NCBI GenBank assembly: GCA_949825065.1
Contig: OX463842.1
Coordinates: forward strand, 5,917,723 to 5,981,722
Source of the DNA: Odontocerum albicorne
Lineage: Eukaryota > Arthropoda > Insecta > Trichoptera > Odontoceridae
DNA: 64,000 nt
Direction of reading: 5' to 3'
The position numbers were made by a program, and so were the translations under genes. The stretch's first letter is position 1. Each line of letters begins with the position of its first letter. The notes under the pieces were generated by a model. That model did not search any database, was not told the origin of the DNA, and saw nothing but the letters and a program-made list of their open reading frames with translations. Positions 21,420 to 32,407 of this stretch are shown piece after piece.

Positions 21420-21685
21420 GTCACTGAAGTATAACGTATGCCATTTAAAGACAAAAAACAATATCCCCAAAATGTCCACTTCTGGCAGCTCTACAGATGT
21501 CTACTCTTTTGTTAAAATTTTCGATGACATTTTGGCATAATTGCGGTTCTAACTCGTCCTTTAGCTCAGTAGTTGATTAGGGGTCATTCTTAAAAATCTG
21601 TTTTTTCACGTTACTCCCGAGAAAATAGTCCAACGGTGTCAAATCACATGATCTTGGTGGCCAATCAACGTCACCGTTTCCGGAG
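21420..21685 (-). pseudogene. Tc1/mariner-superfamily transposase C-terminal relic
   Basis: The minus strand reads VDWPPRSCDLTPLDYFLG (about 21670-21620), the 'WP.RSPDLtP.DyflWg' block that carries the last catalytic aspartate in many insect transposases. It continues STTELKDELEPQLCQNVIEN and, with RAARSGHFGDIVF, into the usual C-terminus. A stop interrupts the region after the catalytic block. The N-terminal two thirds are absent and no inverted repeats are visible. This lineage differs from the three TIR-bearing mariners here with the SPDLAPSD-type box. Confidence 0.7.
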
Positions 21686-22040
21686 ATGACAATTCATAAA
21701 ATAATTCAACAATTTGAACACGTTGTAGTATATGACTACATTTATATAAATGTCATAGATTACACTTATCAAATGTCACAAGACCTAGGGAAGTTCGCGA
21801 CGCCATCTGTGTTTTATCTAAGAATAAAAAAAACCGCTCAATTTGAAAAACCCTTTATATACGCCAACCGAACAGTATTAAAATATGCTGAGACGATAGG
21901 CCATACCAGTATTTTAGTACCAACTTTTATGTAGGGGAGTAAAGCGTGGACGCGGACTGAAAGGAGTCGAATAAATGCTGAAGAAATTCGAGCACTGAGA
22001 ACAACACGGGGTGACAAAATACGAAAGACAGAACACGTAA
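21686..22040. other. Unassigned DNA
   Basis: An 82-codon plus frame lies at 21686-21934 without recognisable content. Confidence 0.35.
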
Positions 22041-22044
22041 TGAA

Positions 22045-22375
22045 TGAATAAGGGATGGATGTCGATTAAATGTTGATGTGTTGTTTATGAAGAGCACTCT
22101 GATATGGTTTGGACATGTATAACGAAGGAATGAATAAAGACCAACAACATAAATGCACAGTGCTAATATGAGAGGAAGGCGTGGTTGAAAATAATCATGG
22201 TAAGTATGGTTAGATAAAGTGAATGATATCATGAAAGAAGGATAAGTAAAAATTAAGAGAAATCGTAGTAGATATCTTAAAAGGTGTATGGATGTCAAAG
22301 AGGTGAAATATATTTTGTGAGATAGGAAAATCTGGCGCTCTGTCTTCTCTACCTATTCTAGCAGGGGAATACAGT
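22045..22375 (+). mobile_element. RT C-terminal relic, plus sense
   Basis: Plus-sense pieces in shifting frames: ALIWFGHV (about 22100), then GRRG and RPKLTW-like steps and MKGCMDVKEVKYI with WRSV-like text, ending GALSSLPILAG near 22365. The order is 'lrWFGHVeRm ... Cmkr.mdvkEak.vc.Dr..WRSv.sayp', the end of the dispersed LINE protein. Multiple frameshifts and stops. Confidence 0.65.
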
Positions 22376-22469
22376 CAAGGTATGTTTACCTGAAAAAGCT
22401 TTGATTTTTTTTAAACAATTTATATATCACATTGAATATTGAAAAGAAAATATAGAAATGGGTAATATA

Positions 22470-22765
22470 CGTCTGGTTTGGTGGATATTCATTCGTTCGT
22501 GTTCAAACCATCTTAGAGCGCTGTTTTTCATCCTTTTGAACACATCAGCCTTAAATATACATTCATCCTTGATCACTTCAATCTGTATTCTTTCAACCAT
22601 TGCCATTTCATGTATTCTTCTCAGTCTACACGTTCTACAGTATTTATCTGGATCTTTTCACTTTCTTTCTTCGTTTACGTTTCACTTTCCTACATCTAAA
22701 ATACCACTAAAATATTGTTGCGCACTATTCTCAAGTGTTTTATTGGTAAATAAATATGTAATTGA
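22470..22765 (-). mobile_element. RT relic, minus sense
   Basis: TTCAAACCATCTTAGAGCGC, then GAACACATCAGCCTTAAATA, ACGTTTCACTTTCCTACATC and AAAATATTGTTGCGCACTAT are the minus sense of the same family. The 107-codon plus frame across it is a shadow. Head-to-head with the preceding plus-sense relic. Confidence 0.6.
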
Positions 22766-22829
22766 AGTGACACTTCTATAGGGCGCGGTAGAGCAAATTG
22801 GCCTGAACGTCACGAAAAGTGAAACGGTG

Positions 22830-23235
22830 TATTATATTATTATTATTAAATTATTATTTATTATTATTTAATATTTTATTTATTAATAAACTATTTTAAT
22901 ATAAATAATTATTTATTATTAATAATAATAAATATTATTAAGTTATATTATAATTAAAATTATTATTTATTATAAAAATTATTATTATTTGTTATTAAAA
23001 ATAAAAAAAATAATATGTTTTTTATATATTATTTTTATATTAATATATTTAATTTTATTTTATATTAAATTATTTTATTAAATATTTATTTTAATATTTA
23101 TTTTATATATATTTTATTATTTATTTGATATTAAAAATATAAATTTAATATTATTAAGTGTATTATATTTTAATTAAAATTATTATTACTTATTAAAATT
23201 ATTATTATAGTTAAAAATAATTGAGAGAGATTTTT
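22830..23235. repeat. A/T-only low-complexity tract
   Basis: About 400 bases consisting almost entirely of A and T in TTA/TTAT/AAT patterns, for example TTATTATTATTAAATTATTA, with hardly any G or C. No regular period. Possibly decayed TAA-type microsatellite. Confidence 0.85.
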
Positions 23236-24795
23236 AAAATTTTTATTTAATTGAGAGAGATTTTTCTTGAATTAAATTCCACATAACCATTTCCTAATCC
23301 TAAAAAAAATCGTTAACAAATGGAAAAAAAGCAATGCATAAAATCAACTTTTCCTGGGAGCTAAGAAGTTTCACCTACCCCGCGAGAGTCTCACGCATCT
23401 GTTTTTTTTATATGTTACAAAGCCATTTTAAATTAAGTCAAGTGCTTAGTCAAATTAAACAATTTTGTTTGTAATATTTTTTCCCTTTTGTTACAATTAT
23501 TGACAATCATCATTTTAAGGCTATTTACAAAATACCCACATATTTAATTTGAGTTTGTGAAGTATTTTATTTCAGTATATATTTTAGGTAAAGGGAGGAA
23601 AAAGAGAAGGGTCTTAAAATTCTTTGATAAAAAAGCTGTTTTCTTTTATGTTTTGAGAGTATCTTTTTTTATGGGATGATATTCCTTTCTGTTTGGTTTC
23701 ACAAATTATTTTCCTTTGTTTTAGGTAAGTCAACAAAAGAATACAGAAAAAGGATATCTGTCGATTGGATGGAATTACTGAAATCAAAAAGCAAGTATTG
23801 TTTCTGTATTTTTTAAGCTAAAAAATCAATTTGAATGTTCTGGCTTCGATGAAACATGGAAAAGATAAATGTTTTTCATGCATAAAATAAATAATGAAAT
23901 GAAACAAAATTAACATTTTGTTATCTTAATATTGAAAAATAAGTTTTTTTAATGTTCTTTGAATTCGTTCATCGTTTCTTCATTGGTACTTAACGAAAAC
24001 AAAGGTTTAAAGAAATTCATAGTATATCGTTGTTGACATAATTTTTATTTGAGTTGTAGTCATGCCATTTCCCTTTCTGGAAAAGCAGAGAGCGCAGATC
24101 TCCACGTCTTTCTATCCATGTACACAACTCTAACTTTTTCCCATTTCTCTTATTTCTTAACTTTCCCCTTGTACCGGAGAGGGTACAAATGAACTGTAAC
24201 TAGGTGCGTTGGTTGCTGCGCAGTGCTCGGAGAATTGAGGTAGCGAATTTCAAAAGCGTAGATCAGAAGAAGGTAGCGGGGTGGAGAGATTCCTCTCAGG
24301 CAGATCGGTAGCGGATCCCAAAGTAAAACACAGTGAAGTCGATTCGTACTAAGAATATAATTTTTCCCTGATGATGATGATGATGAACGAGTTCTTCTTC
24401 TTTTACTAAATTTTTAAACGTGCGCATTTTACTGCGTCATCGATCTTTTGTCAGTGATTTGAGGGAATACCTTTTCCACTGTTGTGTCATATGTGTGATT
24501 GTGTTATTTATATATGTATACTTATATTAAGTATTTGTGTGATAATCTCATTTTATTTTTGGCTCGAAGAGCATTTGATTTCGTTTCAGTTCAGATCCTG
24601 ATTTATCGCTTTCTTCTAAGTTTTAGCTGAGCTTTCTTTGCTCCTTATCATTACCTTTGTAGATTAGTTTACTTTGTAGACTATCGAAGTGAGTAAGAGT
24701 AAGAGTAGCCACCCTGTACCACCACCCTGTACCACCCTGCTAGACCTTTAAGGAGAATAATTACATATATTTATAAGATCAAGTGTAGGTGTAGA
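23236..24795. other. Mostly unassigned DNA
   Basis: AT-rich to 24060. A short minus-sense RT relic box lies at 24070-24170 (GGAAAAGCAGAGAGCGCAG). A GC-richer piece at 24170-24330 and a GATGATGATGATGATG run at 24370-24386 follow. A CCACCCTGTACC box repeats at 24709-24742. Confidence 0.4.
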
Positions 24796-24799
24796 GTGT

Positions 24800-24910
24800 G
24801 GGGATGGGAAGGTATCGGCTGCGGCCTGTATGATTGGAGCTTCCCCGCATTTGCATATGTATTGAAGACATATTCGGTGAGAAAACCGCAGAAAACTCAC
24901 CGAGGGAAGT
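24800..24910. repeat. Dispersed repeat, family E (best copy)
   Basis: GGTATCGGCTGCGGCCTG, then GCTTCCCCGCATTTGCATAT, AAGACATATTCGGTGAG and AAAACCGCAGAAAACTCACC. Diverged copies sit at 3085, 37775 and 63968. It lies just beyond the 3' side of the Jockey element and could also be part of its 3' region. Confidence 0.55.
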
Positions 24911-25202
24911 CGAGCTTCAGAGGACCTCTGGGCTCTACCGTTCTGTGATATTAACACATTCGGCTTGTTAGTGGAGTGTGAGTGTTGTAGTGTGTATAAT
25001 GCAACTTGATGTCCAAGGCGATGGTTCGCCCCTCTTGATTTTCTCCTTCAGCCGCGTACCGCCCATCGGTCCTGGTGGCGTGTCGTGTCCCGGCCGCTTC
25101 TCTGGATCTGCAATGTTAAAACGCTGGGCAGTATCGAGTTGTCTGTGACTTTATACATTTAGCGGATAAGAATATATACCACTGCTAGTGATAAAGGCCC
25201 CG

Positions 25203-27986
25203 TTACGCTTGTCCTCCCTGGCCCTCGTCATGTTCGAGATCTCTCTCCGCCTCCGATCGGCTGAGAATGATGTGGTTTGGGAGTCTGTGTTTGTATCTGA
25301 AAGGTAGTTCATCCAGTCTCTTATGACGCCCGAGTTTTGCGATGAGCGGGTTTGAGTGCGACTTTAGATATATTTTACTGTAGAAGTCCAGTGTCATTTT
25401 GTGGCAGTACTCCTTAATGGAGTCCTCTTTTGTTCTCTGGTGTAGTTTCTTAAGATTTGCGCCCGGCTTTGTCTTATAGATGATTTTAAGTGCTTTGTTC
25501 TGTGCCGTCTGGAGCGTGTTGTAAATATAATCTGGAATGCTGCCCCAGACGGGTGCCGCGTATGTTATTACCGGACGCACTATGAGTTTGTACACCAGTA
25601 GTTTGTTTTTCCGAGATAAGAAGGAATTTCGGCTGAAGATGGGTCTCAGCGCTGCGAAGGCTGCGACTGCTTTCTTTCTGGCTTCACCGGTGTGGAGCTT
25701 CCACGAAAGTTTGGAGTCCATATGGACCCCGAGGTATTTAACCGACTTACGCCATTCCACAGCGCTGTTTCCCATCCTCAAGAGGGGGAGGCTGCCCACC
25801 TTCCGTTTTGCGAACATGACCGCCTCTGTCTTGCCGTCGTTGATCTTTAGGCGCCACTTTCGATAGTATTTTGCCAAGGTATCCAAGGCCCTCTGGAGGT
25901 ATTCACTCGCCCTGATGGGGTGTGAGGATCGTGCGTAACAAGCTGCGTCGTCCGCGAAGAGGGCGACGGAGCAATTTTCCGGTACCGGAATATCGTGCGT
26001 GTATAGAGTGAACAGGTGCGGTCCGATCAGGCTGCCCTGGGGCACTCCCATTGGGATATTTCTGGGGGTGGAGAGCCCCCCGCTCACCCGAACGACAAAT
26101 TGTCGCTCGGATAGGTAGGAGCGTAGAATCTGTATGATGTAAGGCGGTGTGTCCGTCTCAATCATTTTGTGTATTAAGCCGTCGTGCCAGACCGTGTCGA
26201 AGGCCTTCTCCAGGTCCAACAGGACCATACCCGTGTAACGATTCATATTGAAACCCATCGACACGTCCTCGACCACGCGGGTTAGTTGGTGAACGGTGGA
26301 GTGCTGTGTTCTAAAGCCGAATTGCTCGTGTTGTAGAGTATTGTGCTGGGTATGATATGGAGTGTACCTGTTCAGTATCACCTTCTCCAGGACTTTTCCA
26401 AGAACCGGGAGGAGGCTTATGGGTCTGTAACTGGATGGGTTGCTTTTGTCCTTGTTCGGCTTGTGTATCGGTACTATTACGGCCATTTTCCACCTAGATG
26501 GGAAATGACCGGTGTGTAGGCACGCGTTGAATATTTTAGCTAATTGTATGATTGCGCGTGTCGGAATGTGTTTAATGAGTGTATTGTGTAAATGGTCTAG
26601 TCCTGGTGCTTTATTATTTTTGAGGGCTTTAATGATTTTTTGGACTTCCGCCGGTGTGGTGAGCGTGTATTCTTGACGTGCGATGTCTGCGGAACGAGTG
26701 TTGAATTCGTCGAGTGATTCTTGTACTGCGCGGTCTGTGTCTGAGTCCCGGAAGTGCGATGTTAATGTGTAAGTGTGCTCGTATGCGTCTGCTAGTGCGT
26801 TTGCCTTTTCTTCGTGTGATGTGGCAGTATGGGTGGAGGTGATAAGTGGTGGTATGTCTTCGTGTCGCTTCCTTATTCCCTTTGCGATCTTCCAAAGAGT
26901 GTCTGCCCCTGGTTTGATGTCCTTTAACTTTGTGTCCCAAGTGGTATTTTTGTGTTCCCTAATATGTTTTTTGATTTCGTTCCGCAGTGAGTTTAACGCT
27001 GCTTTATCTACGGGGTGGCGTGTACCTCTGTAGTGTTTCTGGAGCCTGTTCTTTATTTGGATGAGTGTGATGATTTCCGGCGGAAGTTTGGCACGGTGTG
27101 GAGTGACATTTTTAAGTGGTATGTAGGTATCACGAGCCTCTTCGATGATGTGCGTTAGTGTGTTTACCGCGTCATCTATTTCCTCCGGCGACTTAAAAGT
27201 GGATGATGTTAGGTATAGCTGTGTGTTTATGTGCGTCTTGTAGCCCGCCCAGTCCGCACCCTGGTAGTCGTACACCGTCCTCGGGGGGCAGGTGACGCGC
27301 TCCCCTATGGTGAAGTACACCGGGAGGTGGTCCGATGAAAGTGCATTTATCACTTCCATTCCGGCAACCCCCGCGTGACCCTTTTCGATCACCAGGTCGA
27401 GGGTGGACGGCCTATGCCCCCTCGCTCCGTATCGAGTAGGCTTGTCGGGGTGGTGTAATGTGTGGTGAGTCGATTCTATGTGATTGAAGAGTGTTTTTCC
27501 GTTTCCATTCTCACAACCCTGGCTCCACGAGGAGTGCTTCGCGTTGAGGTCGCCAGCCAGTATGACCCGCGGCCCCATCGCGAATGCCTTCCCTAGATCC
27601 CGAGTTTCAAGCTTAGTTTGCGGCCTGCAATATGCTGCTATGAGTGTTATCGGATTGCTGTCAGTTTCTAGTCTGACCGCAGTCGCTTCCAGAGCGATCC
27701 AGATGGGATCCGATAAGAGTGTATGTGGTATAGTTTCTCTAATGAGGATCGCCGTGCCTCCTCCCCTGGTGACGCGATCATTTCGGTACAGGGAGTAGCC
27801 GGGTATTCTCAGGTGTTTGTTTGGATTAAGCAAAGTTTCTGTAATGAATAATATGTCAATGTTTTTCTCACCGATCAGAAGCGTGAGTTCGTCTGCCTTG
27901 TTGTAGAGTCCTCTGGCGTTCCAGGTGAGGGCTCTGATTCCCCCGCGGGAGGATGACGCGCTGGTCGGGGCCCCCATCCTAGCCAT
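25203..27986 (-). CDS. Jockey-type ORF2: AP-like endonuclease plus reverse transcriptase
   Basis: A 927-residue protein that nicks chromosomal DNA and copies its RNA into the nick (target-primed reverse transcription). The N-terminal endonuclease (about residues 15-235) shows TWNARGL, FITETLL, AGDLNAKHSSW, STLDLVI and SSDH (SDH at 218-220), the usual active-site blocks. The RT follows with SYRPISLLPVLGK, GFRTQHST, LLDLEKAFDTVWH, MGVPQGSLIGP and the FADD box at about 677-680. After it come KYLGVHMDSKLSW and a basic C-terminus; no RNase H is visible. Length and order fit the Jockey clade. The ATG at 27986 overlaps the end of ORF1 by 8 bases (ATGGCTAG), suggesting coupled translation. No lesion was found. 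Confidence 0.93.
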   Translation of the reverse strand: MARMGAPTSASSSRGGIRALTWNARGLYNKADELTLLIGEKNIDILFITETLLNPNKHLRIPGYSLYRNDRVTRGGGTAILIRETIPHTLLSDPIWIALEATAVRLETDSNPITLIAAYCRPQTKLETRDLGKAFAMGPRVILAGDLNAKHSSWSQGCENGNGKTLFNHIESTHHTLHHPDKPTRYGARGHRPSTLDLVIEKGHAGVAGMEVINALSSDHLPVYFTIGERVTCPPRTVYDYQGADWAGYKTHINTQLYLTSSTFKSPEEIDDAVNTLTHIIEEARDTYIPLKNVTPHRAKLPPEIITLIQIKNRLQKHYRGTRHPVDKAALNSLRNEIKKHIREHKNTTWDTKLKDIKPGADTLWKIAKGIRKRHEDIPPLITSTHTATSHEEKANALADAYEHTYTLTSHFRDSDTDRAVQESLDEFNTRSADIARQEYTLTTPAEVQKIIKALKNNKAPGLDHLHNTLIKHIPTRAIIQLAKIFNACLHTGHFPSRWKMAVIVPIHKPNKDKSNPSSYRPISLLPVLGKVLEKVILNRYTPYHTQHNTLQHEQFGFRTQHSTVHQLTRVVEDVSMGFNMNRYTGMVLLDLEKAFDTVWHDGLIHKMIETDTPPYIIQILRSYLSERQFVVRVSGGLSTPRNIPMGVPQGSLIGPHLFTLYTHDIPVPENCSVALFADDAACYARSSHPIRASEYLQRALDTLAKYYRKWRLKINDGKTEAVMFAKRKVGSLPLLRMGNSAVEWRKSVKYLGVHMDSKLSWKLHTGEARKKAVAAFAALRPIFSRNSFLSRKNKLLVYKLIVRPVITYAAPVWGSIPDYIYNTLQTAQNKALKIIYKTKPGANLKKLHQRTKEDSIKEYCHKMTLDFYSKIYLKSHSNPLIAKLGRHKRLDELPFRYKHRLPNHIILSRSEAERDLEHDEGQGGQA

Positions 27987-28968
27987 TGAGCTGTTCCATC
28001 AGTTCGACGATGAGAAACGCCTTCTCAATTTTGTCCCTGCATTGAGCCAGCCTCGGCCCCATCTGCATGAGCAGACGAACGATCTGGGCCAGCTCAGCCA
28101 TCTCGCCGCCCATGCGGTGCGGTCCGACGGGTTCAGGAGTCGGCAGCAGCGGTGGTCGGCGACCGTTCCTTGGATCTCTCGGGTGGGCGTAGTTTTCACG
28201 CTGCTCGTTCTGAAGCTGGGTATTCGCGTGTTGCGCGGCTTCGTGAGCGTTTGCGCCAGCGATAGGCTGCGAAGCGCGGGCGTTCCGCGCGGCGGCCTGG
28301 TTAATTTGGGTGGGGAGCGTCTTCCCCGCGCCCGTCACGACGCCGCTCCATGAGCGACCCGGTGTCACACGCGGTGCCATCCGGCGGGCGATTGATTCCG
28401 CGTACGCTTGCCTTGTCGGGCATTTCGAATAATTTGCGGGATGGTTTCCACCGCAATTTGCGCACGTGGCCGGTGTCTCTTTTGTCTTGGGACACTCGGC
28501 TGTCAGGTGGAACTCGGTGCACTTGACGCATCGGGCTCGATGGTGACAGTTCGATGAAGCGTGCCCCAGTGACTGGCACCGGAAGCACTGCGTACCGAGA
28601 CCTTTCTTGGGTCGGTATTTAACGAGGGTCACTCTGCAGTAGCAGAGGAACCTCAGAGTCACCTTGAGCTTACCCATATCGGTAACCTTCCCAAAATGGG
28701 CAAGGTACATGGGCGCGCCTGTCTTGGTCGTCATTTTGACGACTTTTTGCGCAGGGAATCCCTGCGCGGCGAGATCGGCGGCGATCTCTTCCGTGGGAAT
28801 ATCTGGTAGTCCCCGGATTACTGACCTTTTGGTCTTCTCGTCCACCTTGGTGAACGTGTGGAACTCTTTTTCCTTGGTATCGAGTCCCTTTACGAGGGCG
28901 TCGTGATCCTCGACGGAATGGACCGTGATTTTCGCGGTCCCCTTCCCGGTGTATAAAAGGGACCTTCC
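27979..28968 (-). pseudogene. Jockey-type ORF1 (gag-like zinc-knuckle protein), N-terminus missing
   Basis: The open frame reads GRSLLYTGKGTAKITVHS and continues through VIRGLPDIPTEEIAADLA to three zinc knuckles: CFRCQSLGHASSNC (CX2CX4HX4C), CVKCTEFHLTAEC and CANCGGNHPANYSKC. Such proteins bind the element's RNA and form the RNP. The order of a basic N-part, an 'iRGLP' segment and knuckles is standard for Jockey ORF1. Complete family members are longer; here about 329 residues remain, with an in-frame stop just upstream and no ATG at the right place (the codon at 28845 is GTG). I therefore call it 5'-truncated. It ends at TAG (27981-27979) inside the ORF2 start. Confidence 0.88.
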
Positions 28969-29244
28969 TTATTAATGGTCGGTCGGTCATCACAAGCCCC
29001 CATTCCCCGCGAAATACAACAACTTTCGGGGTTTTGAACACTGCTTAAACCGACCGGCTCACTCACGATGCCCCGCCCGCAAGTCTTTTATTTCCCTTGC
29101 AGTCGCGAACACGATCGGAGTCAAAGTAATATAAATTTTACAAGAACATTTCAAATGCAAGGATTTACATTACATATTCAAATAAAGATCTACACATACA
29201 AGTCTATACACACACAAGGGTGACCGCACACGTCCAATACACCC

Positions 29245-29585
29245 CTCGTTAACATTCCTTCAACTCTTTCCTTCCATTCTTTTCCTGGTCTACCTCTTTT
29301 ACATTTTTCATTAATTTGAAACAAATATCTTTGTTTCAAAAGTCTTTTGCATCTCATTCTCTTAATGTAACCATCTTAAGATTCTTCTTTTGATTCTACT
29401 TATAATATCTATATCTAACAAACACTTTTCCTTTATCTAAACATTTAGAACTTTATCAGACACAATAACTGATATTCTACGCAACGTACCTATTTATTTT
29501 TTCTCTTATTTCTCGCATTCAATATCCAGACCTCGTTTCCATATATCAGGGTTGGCAATATCCCAACACTGTGCCCAATATTTTT
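29245..29585 (-). mobile_element. Antisense RT relic
   Basis: Minus-sense text such as TTCCTGGTCTACCTCTTTTAC, TGCATCTCATTCTCTTAATG and TTCAATATCCAGACCTCG, then TTCCATATATCAGGGTTGGC. The last part is the complement of an 'LiYGsEvW'-like step. Frames are broken. Confidence 0.45.
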
Positions 29586-30290
29586 GGTTAGTTGATTGAA
29601 AATAATTGGGTTTCAAAGAAAGAAATCACAATTATTTTATTATAATTAGATAAATAAATTAAAATATTAATCTCAAATAAAGTATAAATCTCAAACAATT
29701 TTTTTATAATTATTATAGTCGTTCGTTTGTCTAGTTGTTAACACACATACACCCTTATTTTGCATGGTAAGAATGCTTGGGAGAGTTTGATATCTGAAGA
29801 CAAATATTCTTGGAACATTTCAATTCAAATGCCCATATTATTTTGAAAAGCAAAAGCATCATACTCGTATATGATAGTTTTAAAATACAGGGGCAAATTT
29901 GTCATTCATCTCACCACAATATAAAGCAAATAAGTTGATTTACGGACAATAATGTTTTTGATTCTCCAGAAGTAGCAATAAAACGATTTGACAATTCATT
30001 AGACAAATAACTTACGCTCGAAATAATGTTACAACTAGATTGAGATGCTGCAAAAAGTTTATCCATTTGCCGAGTCATATAAACAAATGAATCAAAACCT
30101 TCTTACATAGTAAGTGTGCATAGCATTTATAGAAGACACAGATCCAAATAAATATATTAAGTTCCCACTTCAACAACAAGTAAAAATTATATGCGATTAT
30201 TACATTATGCCATGTTGTCCACCATCCTAAAAGGATTTGACTACTGATGGAATTGAAATATGTAAATTTCAAAAGTATTAAAATACTCTT
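29586..30290. other. Unassigned AT-rich DNA
   Basis: Nothing recognised; an 81-codon minus frame at 30075-30320 has no known domain. Confidence 0.4.
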
Positions 30291-30295
30291 CTTCT

Positions 30296-30740
30296 TCTCC
30301 CTGGATCCATTCCAACTCACTGTCTGCGAAGACTGATGGGGTCAGCTCTCCTCGTCCTCAAGTTGTATGCTCTTCTGTCCCGAACTACGTCCCCCAGGCC
30401 GTGCATCTGCATCAGGTTATCTTTTTGCACCACCCATGAATTCTTTGGTCTTCCTCTGGTTGTTATTCGAGGAAGATCCATGGAGATTGCCTGTTTCACG
30501 ATGTGATCGGGTGCTCTGCGTACAACGTGCCCATACCATCTCAATCGCTTCTCCCCCATCTTGCTGTTGATTTCTGTAACACCTAAGCTTACACGAATGT
30601 GTGAGCTTTTTATTTTGTCTCTTAGGGACACACCAGCTGACCATCTTAGCATGCGCATTTCAGCAGTTTCTAGTTGCCTAGAGTAAGAGTTATACATCGT
30701 CCAGCATTCGGAACCATAGAGGAGTGCGGGTCTCACAATC
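30296..30740 (-). pseudogene. RTE-like LINE, RT C-terminal end
   Basis: An uninterrupted minus-strand frame reads LLYGSECWTMYNSYSRQLET, then AEMRMLRWSAGVSLRDKI, GEKRLRWYGHVVRRAPDHIV and GRPKNSWVVQKDNLM, ending RTRRADPISLRRQ with a stop at 30317. These are the family steps 'LYGSE.W......l...EMRMLRW..g.....i', 'RLRWYGHV.RR' and 'GRPk..W'. The element ends right after the stop with a (GAA)n-type tail (30291-30300). It starts abruptly inside the RT, as expected from 5' truncation. No lesion is seen in the 139 codons, so it is comparatively young. Confidence 0.85.
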
Positions 30741-32405
30741 GTTCAAAAGTAATAAAATACCTTGATCATTAAATATATACTAGGACAGCGTATAATACGC
30801 AAAGACAGGTAGCTTTTTTATTGTTTTTTGCTACCAAAACAAATACAAATTGATGCAGTATCTATTTATATTATCTATCTCTTAAGTATAGAAGATATAA
30901 TATATATATACACAAAAAAGCACATTTGCTAAAAGTCTTCTGGGCTAAGAGGTATCCGGCTATCATAAGAGCAAAGGGGTATTCGAGAACAGAAAGCGGT
31001 CGGTGATTGATTCCACGTGACGGAGCGGTCACCTTATCTCGAGCGGACACCCGCTACCTCGGCTGCGCTCTTATTCCTCCTACCCCCGTAATATATTTGG
31101 ATCATAGAGCCGTCGCTTTATCAAAACGTGTTTTTCATGTGACCACCATTTTGAAATACCACTTGAGGTATTTTCTTTGGTGAGAAAACTCTCTACCACC
31201 GAGGAAAACGAGCAGAAAGAAAACCCAATCTTATTTGAAAAATTTCAGGAAAAAAATATATTTGAAAATGATGTCTCAGGGGGTTTTGACCAGTAAGTTA
31301 ATTTAAATTTAGAAAAAAAAAATTGTGTATTTAATTTTTCCATGCTTGAATATAAAATGAGTTATTTTTGTAGAAAAGAGAAAACGGCCATTCTTTAAAA
31401 TGTATTCATTATTTATTTATTAGCTCTGAACCAACTTAATTATATTGCACAAGCATATTCTTGATAAATTTTTAATTTTAAATCGTATCAAATGAAATAG
31501 TAAAATATTGTGAAATAAAACAGAAGGAACCGTTTTAACTACTGTATAATAGAAATAGGGGGCTCGAGAAAGCTTAGTGATAAATTTAAAGGCAATATTT
31601 TGAAAATGGTTTATAATTTAAAATTGAAAACAATATAGCGTAATTCAGTAGAATTTGGGCGCTCGCCAATTGATATGGTCATTTATTTAATATTTTAACC
31701 ACTAAATGACCGTGTTAATATTTTTTATCATCATCACCGGGTCACAACCTGTTTTGAAAACATTTTCCATTCCCTTCAATTCAGCGCCAGGATTCTTCAG
31801 TTAAGTGTTTCAGCTTTTCTAGCATCTTCAGTTACACCGCCTTCAAACAAATCTTACTTCTTTCAGATTTACCCAAATACTGCTCGGTGGTCAGCCATAC
31901 ATATTTACCACGTGGATCGAGTTAAAAAATAAAGAAATGTATGTATCCTGGAAGAGGCCAAACAATTTGCATTGCTTGTATCTTCTATAGAATTATTCTT
32001 TCAAAGATGTACACGGATTACTCCAAAATTCTGACTCATTGGTAAAAAAACACAGCATCGGATGACGAGGAACACTTTCACCTTAATTGGAAAAGAAGAT
32101 GTATGAAAACAATGGTACCATCGTGCCAAATATGAATGAACTGAATGGGCGAATACAAAGAGAGTGCTGAAAAGATACAAGAAAGTAATGGAATTGAAAT
32201 TGAGGAACATGCCGATAAACATGAACCTAGTGATTCGCAAACCAAAGCGAAACTTAATTTTAAACCTCAAACCATCAACAATATTAATTAAAGATGAAAC
32301 GATTTCGGAGATACATAAGATCACTAAAATCTGGAGGATATACTCTTATTCATTATTTGTTAACAATGGTGCTGAAACCGTGGAATGATAAATCTGGCAG
32401 GCGTT
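30741..32405. other. Unassigned DNA
   Basis: AT-rich except for a patch at 30945-31240 (ACGGAGCGGTCACC, CGAGCGGACACCCGC). A stretch at 31730-31925 may be an old minus-sense RT fragment. Frames at 32001-32388 on both strands lack known motifs. Confidence 0.35.
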
Positions 32406-32407
32406 TT

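Larger units (their letters stand above)
24960..28968 (-). mobile_element. Jockey-like non-LTR retrotransposon, 5'-truncated
   Basis: A GC-rich, ~4-kb block on the minus strand with two overlapping frames: a zinc-knuckle ORF1 lacking its start and an uninterrupted endonuclease/RT ORF2. The 3' region after the ORF2 stop (25203) runs about 240 bases; no poly(A) or simple tail is obvious and the 3' boundary is uncertain. Base composition differs sharply from the flanks. ORF2 has no stops, so this copy is young. The upstream limit is set by an in-frame stop at 28971-28969, though GC-rich sequence continues to about 29110. Confidence 0.85.

Noticed and set aside
22458..22781. 107-codon plus-strand frame rich in hydrophobic residues
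   Set aside because: It lies antisense to an RT relic; the apparent membrane-like content comes from the complement of A/G-rich codons.
26629..28588. Other frames of 60-142 codons on both strands across the Jockey element
   Set aside because: They overlap the well-supported ORF1 and ORF2 in other frames.
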